Of a stretch of DNA of 50,252 nt, positions 40,998 through 50,051 are shown piece after piece. This DNA comes from a virus. The position numbers were made by a program, and so were the translations under genes. Every line of letters begins with the position of its first letter. The stretch's first letter is position 1. The stretch covers positions 1 to 50,252 of IMG/VR virus record IMGVR_UViG_3300036719_000885; one strand, written 5' to 3'. A model generated the notes under the pieces. The model was not told where the DNA came from. It saw only the letters and a program-made list of their open reading frames with translations, and ran no database searches.

Positions 40998-43412
40998 ATG
41001 CCCAACTTGCGAATCTCTGAGCTACCTTCAGCCGGTCCAATAACGGGCACGGAACTGGTCCCGATCAGCCAAAACGGCACGACGGTACAAACCACGACCG
41101 CGGCCATCTCGGGCTCTATCAGCCTAAACTACCCGTTCATTACGGTTGGCAATCAGCCCTTGCTCACCTCGAGTCGCCAGATCGGCGCTGGCTCCGGTTT
41201 AAGCATTACCGATGGGGGCGCTCAGGGCACTCTCCAGATCTCCCCGGCAGGTGCTCTATCCTCTTTGGTGGCCGCTGGTAACGGCATTCTGACTAAGTCG
41301 GGCACAACCATTACCCCGAGGTCTTTGGCAGTCTCTGGAAGCGGTTTAAGCGTATCTGACGCCGATGGCGTAGCGGCCAACCCAACTCTATCCCTTTCCG
41401 GTTTTGTCTCTCAGGTTGCGGTTATTTCCTCTGGCACCGGCCTTCTTGCACGCACCGTAGGCCCAGGCGCTGGCTTGGTAACGATTACAGGCACCGCCAA
41501 TCAAATCACGGTCGTTGATGGCGACGGCGGTCTAGGCAATCCAACGATCAGTATTACAAGCAATCCGGTCATCCCAGGAACCGCTTCCGTGCAGGTCCCA
41601 TCGGGGACGACAGCACAAAGGCCTGCTGGTATTGACGGCCAGTTTCGCTTCAACGCAGATCTTGCTCAGTTTGAGGGCTATACCTCGGGATCTTGGCAGC
41701 AGTTCTCCTTAGCAGGTGGTGTGTTGTCATTCAGTGGCGGGTCTACCGGATTAACGCCAGGGGTTGCGACAACAGGAAACGTCACCCTTGCTGGCACCCT
41801 GAACGTCGCCAGCGGCGGAACTGGAGCCAATACACTCACGGGTTATGTGAAGGGTACTGGCACCACTGCAATGACCGCCAGTGCGACGATCCCCAATACG
41901 GACGTCACTGGCTTGGGGACGATGTCCACGCAGAATGCAAGCTCGGTGGCCATTACTGGCGGCTCGATTGCAGCGACGATCTCGGGCTCCACGATTGATA
42001 ACTCAATCATCGGTGGATCGACCCCCGCTGCTGGTACGTTTACCTCGATCACGACCACGACGGGCACGATCAGTACAGCGCCTACGAACGCGACCGACAT
42101 CGTCAATAAGTCTTATGTCGATACGATCGCAGCGGCAGGTATTACCTACCACACGCCGGTTAAGTATGAAGCGCCAACCGCACTGACTGCGACCTATAAC
42201 AACGGCACAGCAGGCGTCGGAGCCACACTGACCAATGCGGGAACCCTGGCGGCTTTTGCGCCTGACGGGCCTACAGCATCCCCAGGCGATCGCATCCTGG
42301 TTTATAACCAAGCAGCCCCGGCGCAAAACGGCGTTTACACGGTCACGACGGTTGGTGATGGGTCTACTGCTTGGGTCCTTACTCGTGCGACTGACGCTGA
42401 CTCTTATGGTCTCAAGGACCCCAACGCACTAGGCGAAGGCGACGCGTTCTTCGTCACCTCGGGCCTTACCGGCGCTGGCGAGACCTACGTCTGCAATACC
42501 TCGGGCACGATTACCTTCGGCACGACGGCGATCACGTTCGTTCAGGTATCGTCCGCGCAGATCTACAGCGCAGGCACCGGACTCACACTTTCCGGTACGC
42601 AGTTCTCGATCACCAATACCGGGGTAACTGCGAACTCTTACGGCGGCGCGGCCACGGTCCCTACCTTCACGGTTAACGCTCAGGGGCAGCTAACCCTTGC
42701 GACTGACGTGCCGATTGCAATCTCTTCGGCTGCTGTTTCTGGCCTTGCTGCATCGGCTACAACGGACACGACTAACGCTTCGAACATCTCCTCAGGCACG
42801 CTCAATACGGCTCGTCTGACGGGCTCTTACACGGGCATAACGGGCATCGGGACTCTGACGACAGGAACCTGGAACGCCACGACGATTGGTATTGGTTACG
42901 GCGGCACCGGGGTTACTGGAACACCTACCAATGGCCAGTTGCTGATCGGTAATGGCTCGGGTTACACGCTTAACACGCTAACCGCCGGAACTAACGTCAG
43001 CATCAGCAATACGGCAGGCGGCATCACGATCTCAGCCACCCCTTCTTCTGGCGGTACGGTCACTTCGGTCTCTGCCGATGGTGGCACGACGGGCCTGACA
43101 TTCTCTGGGAGCCCGATTACTACGAGCGGAACCCTAACACTAGGTGGTACGCTTGGGGTCGCTAATGGCGGTACCGGAGCCGCTACTTTAACGGGTTACG
43201 TTAAAGGCAACGGCACTTCAGCCTTCACGGCCTCGGCTACGATTCCCAACACGGACATCTCGGGCTTGGGCACGATGTCGACGCAAAACGCAGGCAGTGT
43301 GGCTATTACGGGCGGGACGATTAACGGCACCACGATTGGCGGAACAACGGCTGCTGCCGGAACCTTTACGACGGTAACAGCAACCACAGGCATCTACGGA
43401 GGTGCATTCTAA
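40998..43412 (+). CDS. Tail fibre protein
   Basis: An 804-residue, Thr/Gly/Ser-rich beta-structured protein. The N-terminal LRISELPSAGPITGTELVPI is a probable attachment domain. Two related blocks (about 272-360 and 722-804) share SGGTGANTLTGYVKGTG / NGGTGAATLTGYVKGNG and IPNTDVTGLGTMSTQN / IPNTDISGLGTMSTQN. A central domain near 360-520 (NKSYVDTIAAAGITYHTPVK, QNGVYTVTTVGDGSTAWVLT) is a common fibre module. Such proteins bind the host receptor. Confidence 0.85.
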   Translation: MPNLRISELPSAGPITGTELVPISQNGTTVQTTTAAISGSISLNYPFITVGNQPLLTSSRQIGAGSGLSITDGGAQGTLQISPAGALSSLVAAGNGILTKSGTTITPRSLAVSGSGLSVSDADGVAANPTLSLSGFVSQVAVISSGTGLLARTVGPGAGLVTITGTANQITVVDGDGGLGNPTISITSNPVIPGTASVQVPSGTTAQRPAGIDGQFRFNADLAQFEGYTSGSWQQFSLAGGVLSFSGGSTGLTPGVATTGNVTLAGTLNVASGGTGANTLTGYVKGTGTTAMTASATIPNTDVTGLGTMSTQNASSVAITGGSIAATISGSTIDNSIIGGSTPAAGTFTSITTTTGTISTAPTNATDIVNKSYVDTIAAAGITYHTPVKYEAPTALTATYNNGTAGVGATLTNAGTLAAFAPDGPTASPGDRILVYNQAAPAQNGVYTVTTVGDGSTAWVLTRATDADSYGLKDPNALGEGDAFFVTSGLTGAGETYVCNTSGTITFGTTAITFVQVSSAQIYSAGTGLTLSGTQFSITNTGVTANSYGGAATVPTFTVNAQGQLTLATDVPIAISSAAVSGLAASATTDTTNASNISSGTLNTARLTGSYTGITGIGTLTTGTWNATTIGIGYGGTGVTGTPTNGQLLIGNGSGYTLNTLTAGTNVSISNTAGGITISATPSSGGTVTSVSADGGTTGLTFSGSPITTSGTLTLGGTLGVANGGTGAATLTGYVKGNGTSAFTASATIPNTDISGLGTMSTQNAGSVAITGGTINGTTIGGTTAAAGTFTTVTATTGIYGGAF

Positions 43413-43901
43413 ATGGCACAGTCAGGCTACACCCCAATCCTTATTTACGCGAGTGGCACGGCGTCGGCTGTTCCTTCGGCAGCGAACCTTACCTCTTCCG
43501 CTAATGGTGCCGAGCTTGCACTGAACTACGCTGACGGCAAGCTCTACTACAAGAACTCGTCCGGTGTTGTAACGCTTCTGGCTCAAGCCGGTGCCGGATC
43601 TATTTCCGTTAGTAATGACACGTCGACATCATCAAATGTATATCCTGCCTTCCTGGCGGCGACGTCCGGATCAATAAGCACGATTTACACTGGCAATGCC
43701 AACTTACTGTACAAGCCAAGCACCGGCGAGTTGCAGGCTCAAGCGATGGTAGCGATCAATAGTTTATTTGTTGGGGCTGCGACGGTAGCGACGAATTACA
43801 CGATCCCCAATAATTACAACGCCATGTCTCCTGGCCCTACTACGGTAGGTTCTGGCATCACGGTCACGGTGCCGTCTGGATCAACATGGACTATTGTCTA
43901 A
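43413..43901 (+). CDS. Short fibre module
   Basis: A 162-residue protein starting right at the previous stop (TAAATG). Pattern ASAVPSAANLTSSANGAELA, LNYADGKLYYKNSSGVVTLL, then LLYKPSTGELQAQAM and a beta-rich end. NYADGKLYYKNSSGVV is a repeated phage tail-fibre motif. Probably a fibre part or knob linker. Confidence 0.75.
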   Translation: MAQSGYTPILIYASGTASAVPSAANLTSSANGAELALNYADGKLYYKNSSGVVTLLAQAGAGSISVSNDTSTSSNVYPAFLAATSGSISTIYTGNANLLYKPSTGELQAQAMVAINSLFVGAATVATNYTIPNNYNAMSPGPTTVGSGITVTVPSGSTWTIV

Positions 43902-43910
43902 GGAAATAAC

Positions 43911-45626
43911 ATGTCACAACTGAAATTATCGGGTGATGCGTCTGGGACAGGTATTGTCACTATAGCCGCACCGAATACGAATAGCACTTACACCGTGACC
44001 TTACCTGCTGCGGCAGGGACCATCATAACGACAGCTTCCTCCGCCACGCCTACCACACTGGGTCCGGTGTACGGGTCGATGAGCACCGGTACTCTCACCG
44101 CCATTGGTTATCAAGCGCTGAACGCCAACACAAGCGGAACCTACAACGATGCCTTTGGCGTTAACGCCTTGTTGTCAAACACCAGCGGATTCTTCAATTC
44201 TGCGTTTGGTGTAGATGCCCTTCGTACGAATACTTCAGGCGCACGCAACGTGGCCTTGGGCAATAGCACACTGCGAACCAATAGCACTGGCACCGACAAC
44301 ACCGCAGTTGGCAGTCAGGCCATGTACTACAACACCACAGGAGCCAACAATTCCGCTTTCGGCGTGAATGCGTTAGTTAACAACACCACCGCCAACAACA
44401 GCACCGCAGTCGGTTATAACGCTCTTGCTGGCAGTAACACCCTCGGCAGCAACACAGCAGTTGGTGTGTCTGCTTTATTGGCCACCACTTCGGGCACTCA
44501 AAACGTCGCCGTCGGTGGCGCAGCACTAGCGGCTAATACGACGGGTAGCTATAACATAGCGATGGGGTTGTTTTCTGGTTACAGTAACACCACAGGCTCA
44601 AATAACGTCGCTATTGGACAAGAAGCCTTATACGCCAACACCACCGCAGATGGCAACACCGCAATAGGCTACACAGCCCTCAGACTCAACACCACCGGAT
44701 ACGATAATGTTGCCGTTGGAAGTTCTGCTTTATATGCCAACACAACCGGCAGACAAAACACCGGAATTGGCAGACTCGCACTGCGATTTAACACTACCGG
44801 TGAATTTAACACCGCCACTGGTCATGGTGCTCTCTATACTAACACCGCCGGATCTAACAACACTGCAATGGGCTATCAAGCCCTACTGTCCAACACCTCT
44901 TCTTACAACACCGCTGTTGGTTATCAAGCATTAGACGCCAACACATCGGGCAGTCAAAACACAGCCGTAGGACAAGACGCACTTGGAAGTATCACCACTA
45001 ACGGAAATTCAGCCGCTGTTGGTTACGGTGCTTTAAGGGATTCAACCGGTGGCGACAACACCGCTTTAGGTTCCTATGCAGGGTTATATAGCCCTAGTGG
45101 TGGGGCTGCCACCACATCAGGGATTGGAAATGTATTTATTGGTAGTAAAACAGTCGCCGCCGCTGCAACTGATGGTGGAAATATTGTTATTGGCGCAGAC
45201 GTAGTAGGTAAGGGAAATAGTACGGGTTTTATAAAACCCGGAGGTGGTGGTGGCGTTTACCAAGGCAACAACTCCTCTTCATGGTCAACAACGTCTGACC
45301 AGCGCTTAAAGAAAAACATTGTTGATAACACTGAGGGTCTGGACAAGATCAGCCAAATCCGTGTTCGCAACTTTGAGTACCGTCTGCCGGAAGAGGTTGA
45401 TCCATCACTCCAACCACAAGATGCAATCGATAAGCAAGGCATTCAACTCGGCGTTATTGCTCAAGAGATTCAGCAAGTCTGTCCTGATTGCGTCAAGGAA
45501 GAATCCACCGGCGTGTTATCAGTAGACTCCGACAATGTGTTTTGGCACATGGTCAACGCCATTAAAGAACTCAACACACGCCTCCAAGCAGCAGAGGCTG
45601 AAATCGCAACCCTCAAAGGAAACTAA
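43911..45626 (+). CDS. Tail fibre with S74 self-cleaving chaperone
   Basis: A 571-residue protein. Residues about 60-400 are roughly 22-residue repeats (NTSG..N.AFGV.AL / NTTG.NNTAVG..AL), likely a left-handed trimeric beta-helix. The end is a peptidase S74 intramolecular chaperone: STTSDQRLKKNI places the catalytic Ser and Lys near 462 and 467, followed by VRNFEYRLPEE, LGVIAQEIQQVCP and a coiled coil (NAIKELNTRLQAAEAEIATL). Family members trimerise the shaft and then cut themselves off. This is probably the main fibre. Confidence 0.85.
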   Translation: MSQLKLSGDASGTGIVTIAAPNTNSTYTVTLPAAAGTIITTASSATPTTLGPVYGSMSTGTLTAIGYQALNANTSGTYNDAFGVNALLSNTSGFFNSAFGVDALRTNTSGARNVALGNSTLRTNSTGTDNTAVGSQAMYYNTTGANNSAFGVNALVNNTTANNSTAVGYNALAGSNTLGSNTAVGVSALLATTSGTQNVAVGGAALAANTTGSYNIAMGLFSGYSNTTGSNNVAIGQEALYANTTADGNTAIGYTALRLNTTGYDNVAVGSSALYANTTGRQNTGIGRLALRFNTTGEFNTATGHGALYTNTAGSNNTAMGYQALLSNTSSYNTAVGYQALDANTSGSQNTAVGQDALGSITTNGNSAAVGYGALRDSTGGDNTALGSYAGLYSPSGGAATTSGIGNVFIGSKTVAAAATDGGNIVIGADVVGKGNSTGFIKPGGGGGVYQGNNSSSWSTTSDQRLKKNIVDNTEGLDKISQIRVRNFEYRLPEEVDPSLQPQDAIDKQGIQLGVIAQEIQQVCPDCVKEESTGVLSVDSDNVFWHMVNAIKELNTRLQAAEAEIATLKGN

Positions 45627-45628
45627 TC

Positions 45629-46471
45629 ATGCCCGTAACTATCAATGGTACGACCGGCATAGCTGGTCCTGACGGTTCAGCATCAACGCCAGCGGTCCAA
45701 GGCACTGACTCAAACACGGGCCTGTTTTATCCTGCTGCTGATACGGTTGCTTTATCAACGGGTGGCTCCGAGCGAATGCGTATTGATTCCTCCGGCAACG
45801 TGCTAGTGGGAAAAACATCATTAAGTGACTCAACAGCCGGTATTCAACTCCGAACTCAGGGAGTCTATGCTGTAGGCTGTACTTCTAGCGGATCAGAAGC
45901 CCTGATGTTAAATCGCAATACATCAGATGGCACGATTGCAAGTATTAAGCGTGGAAATACAGAAGTCGGTACTATTTCTGTAACAGGCTCCGCTACTGCA
46001 TACAACACAGCTTCGCCATCTACCGACGGCGCACAATTAAATTACCAAGGTATCACCTTCCGTGCCACGCAATCGGCTTCATCAGACGCTAATACGCTGG
46101 ATGATTATGAGGAGGGGACGTTTACGCCTACCGATGCAAGTGGGGCAGGGTTAACGCTAACCACGGCAAGAGGACGTTATACAAAAATAGGTAGAGAAGT
46201 TACTTGTTATATTGTGGTTACGTTTCCATCAACAGCAAGCGGAAGTGGGGTTGCTATTGGCGGTCTTCCTTTTACATCTGCAAATCCTTATGGTAGTGGT
46301 GATGCAGGATTTGGTGGTTCAATAAGTTACACAAATACAAGCTCAACTTTTAGTTCGTTTTTGGCTCAAAACAGTACAACTGCAACTTTTTATACCAATG
46401 CTGGCGGGGCTGTTGTCAATTCAACATTTTCAACGAAAGAAACTCAATTTATTTTGAGGTATTTCACTTAA
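45629..46471 (+). CDS. Tail fibre or receptor-binding protein
   Basis: A 280-residue protein. The N-terminal GTTGIAGPDGSASTPAVQGT then SNTGLFYPAADTVALSTGG and ERMRIDSSGNVLVGKTS is a recurrent fibre-shaft module. The second half (DDYEEGTFTPTDASG, GRYTKIGREVTCYIVVTFPS) is a beta-sandwich-like tip common in phage fibres. Likely a distal receptor-binding part. Confidence 0.8.
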   Translation: MPVTINGTTGIAGPDGSASTPAVQGTDSNTGLFYPAADTVALSTGGSERMRIDSSGNVLVGKTSLSDSTAGIQLRTQGVYAVGCTSSGSEALMLNRNTSDGTIASIKRGNTEVGTISVTGSATAYNTASPSTDGAQLNYQGITFRATQSASSDANTLDDYEEGTFTPTDASGAGLTLTTARGRYTKIGREVTCYIVVTFPSTASGSGVAIGGLPFTSANPYGSGDAGFGGSISYTNTSSTFSSFLAQNSTTATFYTNAGGAVVNSTFSTKETQFILRYFT

Positions 46472-46491
46472 TCACACCAGATTAGTGTGAT
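46471..46491 (+). other. Hairpin after fibre gene
   Basis: ATCACAC-7-GTGTGAT, a perfect 7-bp stem overlapping the last base of the stop codon. No strong T-run follows. It may mark an mRNA processing or attenuation point between fibre and accessory genes. Confidence 0.6.
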
Positions 46492-46513
46492 CGGACTAAC
46501 GAAAGGAACTTAC

Positions 46514-46750
46514 ATGATTACCAAAGAAACCGTAGTAGACCAAATCACTGTTGTTGAGAACGGCACAGTGCTTTACCGTGAAGCCACCCGCATCATTGAG
46601 GATGGCAACCTACTGACACAAACATACCATCGTTCATCCTTAACACCGGGGCAGGATTTATCGGGTCAGCCCAGCAAGGTTATATCAATCGCTCAAGCAG
46701 CATGGACACCTGAAGTAATCGCAGCCTATCAAGCCGCACAAGCAACATAA
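46514..46750 (+). CDS. Hypothetical 78-residue protein
   Basis: The ATG follows AAAGGAA. MITKETVVDQITVVENGTVL then YREATRIIEDGNLL, with a C-terminal SIAQAAWTPEVIAAYQAAQA. Small proteins of this layout occur between fibre genes in aquatic phages; function is unknown. Confidence 0.7.
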   Translation: MITKETVVDQITVVENGTVLYREATRIIEDGNLLTQTYHRSSLTPGQDLSGQPSKVISIAQAAWTPEVIAAYQAAQAT

Positions 46751-46760
46751 GGAGCCTACT

Positions 46761-47321
46761 GTGTCTACAGTAAAAGCAAACAACGTCCAAGTCGGGCAAT
46801 CCGGCACAGCGACTAATAATTTCACCTTGTATCAACCATCCACGCCGGATGGTACGGTGCGTCTTGCTGTAGGCAACTCCGGGGCTACAAGTGCTGACGT
46901 GTTGACGGCCAATAGCTCCGGCAACGTAGGGATTGGAACGAGTTCGCCTTCTGCTTTAGGTGGCGGGGGGCTTACACTCGGAACCACTTCTGCCGGCAAA
47001 AATCTGATTATGTATTCTTCGTCGGATGGCAACAATGGATTGGTTCAGTTTATTGACTTTAATGCAGCTAACGCATTTCAGATCAATGGAAACAGCGCCA
47101 ATATTGGTCTGTATGGCTATGGCTCTCGGCCAATGATTTTCTATACGAACGGCACCGAGCGATTTCGTATTGACAGCACGGGCGCTTGGGGATTGAGCGG
47201 CGCGAACTATGGCTCGGCTGGGCAGGCGCTTGTTTCTCAAGGATCAGGTTTGCCCCCTGTTTGGGGGTCGGCTGGAGTTTCAACCGCTAAAGCTGTCGCT
47301 TTAGCTTTAGTGTTTGGATAA
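46761..47321 (+). CDS. Short tail fibre protein
   Basis: A 186-residue protein; the GTG start follows AAGGAG. It has TVKANNVQVGQSGTATNNFT, the shaft motif SSGNVGIGTSSPSALGGG and a tip with FYTNGTERFRIDSTGAWGLS, the same module as the 45629 protein. Probably an additional or alternative fibre part. Confidence 0.75.
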   Translation: MSTVKANNVQVGQSGTATNNFTLYQPSTPDGTVRLAVGNSGATSADVLTANSSGNVGIGTSSPSALGGGGLTLGTTSAGKNLIMYSSSDGNNGLVQFIDFNAANAFQINGNSANIGLYGYGSRPMIFYTNGTERFRIDSTGAWGLSGANYGSAGQALVSQGSGLPPVWGSAGVSTAKAVALALVFG

Positions 47322-47339
47322 TTTTAGGAGTTTAAGAAA

Positions 47340-47693
47340 ATGGCTGCACCAAATATTGCCGCTGCTAATTATATTTACGGTAAGAGTGGAGTTCAGCAAG
47401 TCGGAACATCTGCCACCGCAATCGTAAGCAATAGCGCGGGGAGCGGTAAGGTTCTAAAAGTCAATTCACTTTACGTCAGTAACGTGGACGGTACTAACAA
47501 CGCCGACCTGACGGTTGATTTGTTTCGTTCTAGCGTTGCTTATCGTATTGCTTATACGGTCGTGGTTCCAGCCGACGCGGCGCTTGATATATTGAGCAAT
47601 CACATTTACCTTGAGGAAGGCGATAGCCTGCGCCTCACTGCAAGCGCATCCGGCGACCTCGAGGCAGTGTGCAGCTACGAGGAGATTTCCTAA
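47340..47693 (+). CDS. Small beta-rich tail protein
   Basis: A 117-residue protein with GKSGVQQVGTSATAIVSNSA, GSGKVLKVNSLYVSNVDGTN and a Val/Ala-rich beta core, ending LEAVCSYEEIS. Similar proteins sit among phage tail genes. The stop overlaps the next ATG (TAATG). Confidence 0.75.
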   Translation: MAAPNIAAANYIYGKSGVQQVGTSATAIVSNSAGSGKVLKVNSLYVSNVDGTNNADLTVDLFRSSVAYRIAYTVVVPADAALDILSNHIYLEEGDSLRLTASASGDLEAVCSYEEIS

Positions 47694-48610
47694 TGCAACC
47701 GGGAAACGGCAGTGTCTTAGGAAAAAAGAACGCCACCTTTCAAACCGGAGCGTCAGGGGTCTTTAAGTTAAATGAACAGCAAGTCGGAATGCTAAGTTCG
47801 ACTTGGCCAGGGTCTTCGACGCCAGTAGTTTTTTATGCGTTGTTGGTCGCCGGGGGTGGTGGCGGTGGAGTCACTTCCGCGGGGCAGGGCGGCTCTGGCG
47901 GTGCTGGTGCTGGTGGAATGTTTGAACCAACTGGCCAGATAAAGCAAAACGTACCGCTAACAGTAACCATTGGCGCTGGCGGTCCTGGCGGCAATACATC
48001 AACATTAATAACGCGTGGTTCAAATACCACCATCACTTCAAGCGATGGCACTGTCAATTTAATAGCCTACGGCGGCGGTCACGGCTTGGGGTTTTGGGCT
48101 AATATGGACAGCGACGGAAGCGGTGGTTCCGGTGGGGGTCTTTACACGGGCACAACTGGCGCTGTTTTTGGACAAGGAAACATTGGCGGGAATTCTGGGG
48201 GTCCGACTAACTACGGCGGCGGGGGCGGCGGAGGTGCGGGTGCTGCTGGTGGCAACGCTGATCCAGGAACTGGTGGTGCTGGCCGTGCGGCTCTGATCAA
48301 TGGCACAACTTACGCCGGTGGTGGCGGGGGTGGTGGGCGCAATCAAGCGGGAACCGGTGGTGCTGGCGGGGGCGGTAACGGAACTACCGGCAGTGGCACC
48401 GGACAATCAGGCAGTGCGAATACAGGTGGTGGCGGCGGTTCTGGCGCTGAGGGGGGAACTTCCGGATCTGGTGGATCTGGTATTGCGATTATCGCGTATC
48501 CAGATTCGTACCCGGCCGCGAACACTACTGGTTCACCGTCTTATTCCGTTTCAAGCGGAAGGCGCGTGTACACGTTCACCGGTAACGGAACGCTCACAAT
48601 TCCGACATAG
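47693..48610 (+). CDS. Glycine-rich tail adhesin-like protein
   Basis: A 305-residue protein. After an N-terminal attachment part (GVFKLNEQQVGMLSSTWPGS) it is about 35 percent Gly in loops such as VAGGGGGGVTSAGQ, SGGSGGGLYTG and GGGGGGAGAAGG. Polyglycine-loop proteins of this type, for example T-even gp38 adhesins, act as tail-tip receptor binders. A role here is plausible. It ends in a C-terminal beta hairpin (YSVSSGRRVYTFTGNGTLTI). Confidence 0.75.
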   Translation: MQPGNGSVLGKKNATFQTGASGVFKLNEQQVGMLSSTWPGSSTPVVFYALLVAGGGGGGVTSAGQGGSGGAGAGGMFEPTGQIKQNVPLTVTIGAGGPGGNTSTLITRGSNTTITSSDGTVNLIAYGGGHGLGFWANMDSDGSGGSGGGLYTGTTGAVFGQGNIGGNSGGPTNYGGGGGGGAGAAGGNADPGTGGAGRAALINGTTYAGGGGGGGRNQAGTGGAGGGGNGTTGSGTGQSGSANTGGGGGSGAEGGTSGSGGSGIAIIAYPDSYPAANTTGSPSYSVSSGRRVYTFTGNGTLTIPT

Positions 48611-48618
48611 GGATAAAC

Positions 48619-48981
48619 ATGGCGCACTTTGCAAAACTTGATTCATCTGGGCGCGTGATCGAAGTTCACGTCGTCCACAATAACGAGCTACTGGATGAGA
48701 ACGGTGTCGAGCAAGAAACCCGCGGCGTTGATTTTTTAAGGACATGGTCGAGCGGGCACGAGGCCTGGAAACAGACGAGCTACAACGGCAGCTTCCGCAA
48801 GCATTTCGCTGGCATTGGCTATACCTACGACGCCCAGCGCGATGCGTTTATCCCGCCAAAGCCTTTTGCTTCATGGACGCTTAACGAAAGCACGCTCAAT
48901 TGGGAGCCACCAGTCCCGTACCCGACCGATGAAAAAGGTTATCGTTGGGACGAGCCTACGCTTTCTTGGATCGCAATTTAA
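48619..48981 (+). CDS. MAHFAKLD-family tail-associated protein
   Basis: A 120-residue protein (MAHFAKLDSSGRVIEVHVVH, WKQTSYNGSFRKHFAGIGYT, IPPKPFASWTLNESTLNWEP). This motif series is a common family in marine and freshwater phages, next to fibre genes. Function is unknown, perhaps a fibre accessory. The RBS is weak. Confidence 0.8.
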   Translation: MAHFAKLDSSGRVIEVHVVHNNELLDENGVEQETRGVDFLRTWSSGHEAWKQTSYNGSFRKHFAGIGYTYDAQRDAFIPPKPFASWTLNESTLNWEPPVPYPTDEKGYRWDEPTLSWIAI

Positions 48982-48993
48982 CCGGAGTAAATC

Positions 48994-49254
48994 ATGACTG
49001 AACTTATTCAAGAAGTACCCGCTCAAGCAGAGCTTGACCGCCACTTCTCAGCAATGGGTGACTCGGTGGATCTCATCAACGCTATTGTTGCTGGTACTCG
49101 GATGCAAAACGAACCAGCGCAAGAGCGTCAAGACTGCATCAAGCGCAATGTCGAGCATCTTGAGCTTATGATTGCAAAGAAATGGTTTACGGGTCGTAAT
49201 CTAACGGCCATCAACGCAGCCATCGCCGCCGGTAAGTCCTATCAACCAACTTAA
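48994..49254 (+). CDS. Hypothetical 86-residue protein
   Basis: A helical acidic protein (HFSAMGDSVDLINAIVAGTR, IKRNVEHLELMIAKKWFTGR, LTAINAAIAAGKSYQPT). I recall similar small proteins near phage lysis or tail-end genes. Function is unknown. Confidence 0.7.
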   Translation: MTELIQEVPAQAELDRHFSAMGDSVDLINAIVAGTRMQNEPAQERQDCIKRNVEHLELMIAKKWFTGRNLTAINAAIAAGKSYQPT

Positions 49255-49263
49255 GAGGTTTGC

Positions 49264-49428
49264 ATGAAACTTCATATTCCCATCGAACTCGCGAATCAAA
49301 TCATTGGCTACCTGGGTACCCGCCCGTACCAAGAGGTCTATCAACTAATCGACGGCATGCAGGAGGCTGCAAAGCCGCCGATGACCCCCTTGCAGGAAGT
49401 GCCAACCGAGGAACAAGAGGCTGCTTAA
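49264..49428 (+). CDS. 54-residue hypothetical protein
   Basis: ATG after GAGG-TTGC; the stop is directly followed by the next ATG. The peptide (MKLHIPIELANQIIGYLGTR, then PYQEVYQLIDGMQEAAKPPM) is amphipathic with a Pro/Glu-rich tail. Not recognised as a known family; it fills the gap between two late genes. Confidence 0.65.
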   Translation: MKLHIPIELANQIIGYLGTRPYQEVYQLIDGMQEAAKPPMTPLQEVPTEEQEAA

Positions 49429-49626
49429 ATGAGCGACGACCTGGACAAGCGCTTATCGGTACATGAAGCGGTTTGCGCTCAACGCTACGAGAACATCGAG
49501 AAACGCCTCGGTGATGGAAGCAAGCGCATGCGCCACATTGAGTGGCTGCTGTACATCACGATTGCTGCCGTCTTGCTTGGTCCAGGTGTCGCGGCCATGT
49601 TCGTTAAGAAATTGCTGGGTATCTGA
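49429..49626 (+). CDS. XhlA-like single-span membrane protein
   Basis: A 65-residue protein with an N-terminal coiled coil (YENIEKRLGDGSKRMRHIEW) followed by one membrane helix (LLYITIAAVLLGPGVAAMFV) and a basic end. This resembles XhlA-type holin partners. It starts exactly after the previous stop and overlaps the next gene by one base. A lysis role is inferred. Confidence 0.65.
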   Translation: MSDDLDKRLSVHEAVCAQRYENIEKRLGDGSKRMRHIEWLLYITIAAVLLGPGVAAMFVKKLLGI

Positions 49627-50051
49627 TGGACGATAAGACCCACGAATTAGCGGTTCTTAAGGCGCAAGCCAAGATCCGGCTTGAAGAGCTTAAAGCGCAA
49701 GACTCGGCCAAAGAAGTAGCAGGAAAAGCCATTGGCGAAGATGGGCTGCTTTATATCTTCCTGATCGTGCTCGTCGGTGTCGGTGCATCGTTATTCCTTG
49801 AAGGCGAGAAGATCGCCGCTGTAATGGGCCTGCTAGGCGCTTCGTTGACAGCCTTGATCCAAATGCTTAACGGTATTGCCGGAACCGCGCCAAAGCAAGA
49901 AAAGCCCGAGTTTGAGGTTATCAAGGACCTTATCACCCGCCTGGACAAGTTGGACCGTGCCGAACCGCCTATGCAAGTGGATGTTGAGGGCAGCAAGGTA
50001 ACGGTCAAAAAGGGCGCTGACATCGTAACTGCTAAGGGTAATCATGTTTGA
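49626..50051 (+). CDS. Two-span membrane protein, possible holin
   Basis: A 141-residue protein with an N-terminal charged helix, then two hydrophobic segments (LLYIFLIVLVGVGASLFLEG and AAVMGLLGASLTALIQMLNG) and a polar C-terminal tail. Two or three membrane spans next to an XhlA-like gene suggest a holin unit. No endolysin gene is visible beside it in the window. Confidence 0.6.
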   Translation: MDDKTHELAVLKAQAKIRLEELKAQDSAKEVAGKAIGEDGLLYIFLIVLVGVGASLFLEGEKIAAVMGLLGASLTALIQMLNGIAGTAPKQEKPEFEVIKDLITRLDKLDRAEPPMQVDVEGSKVTVKKGADIVTAKGNHV

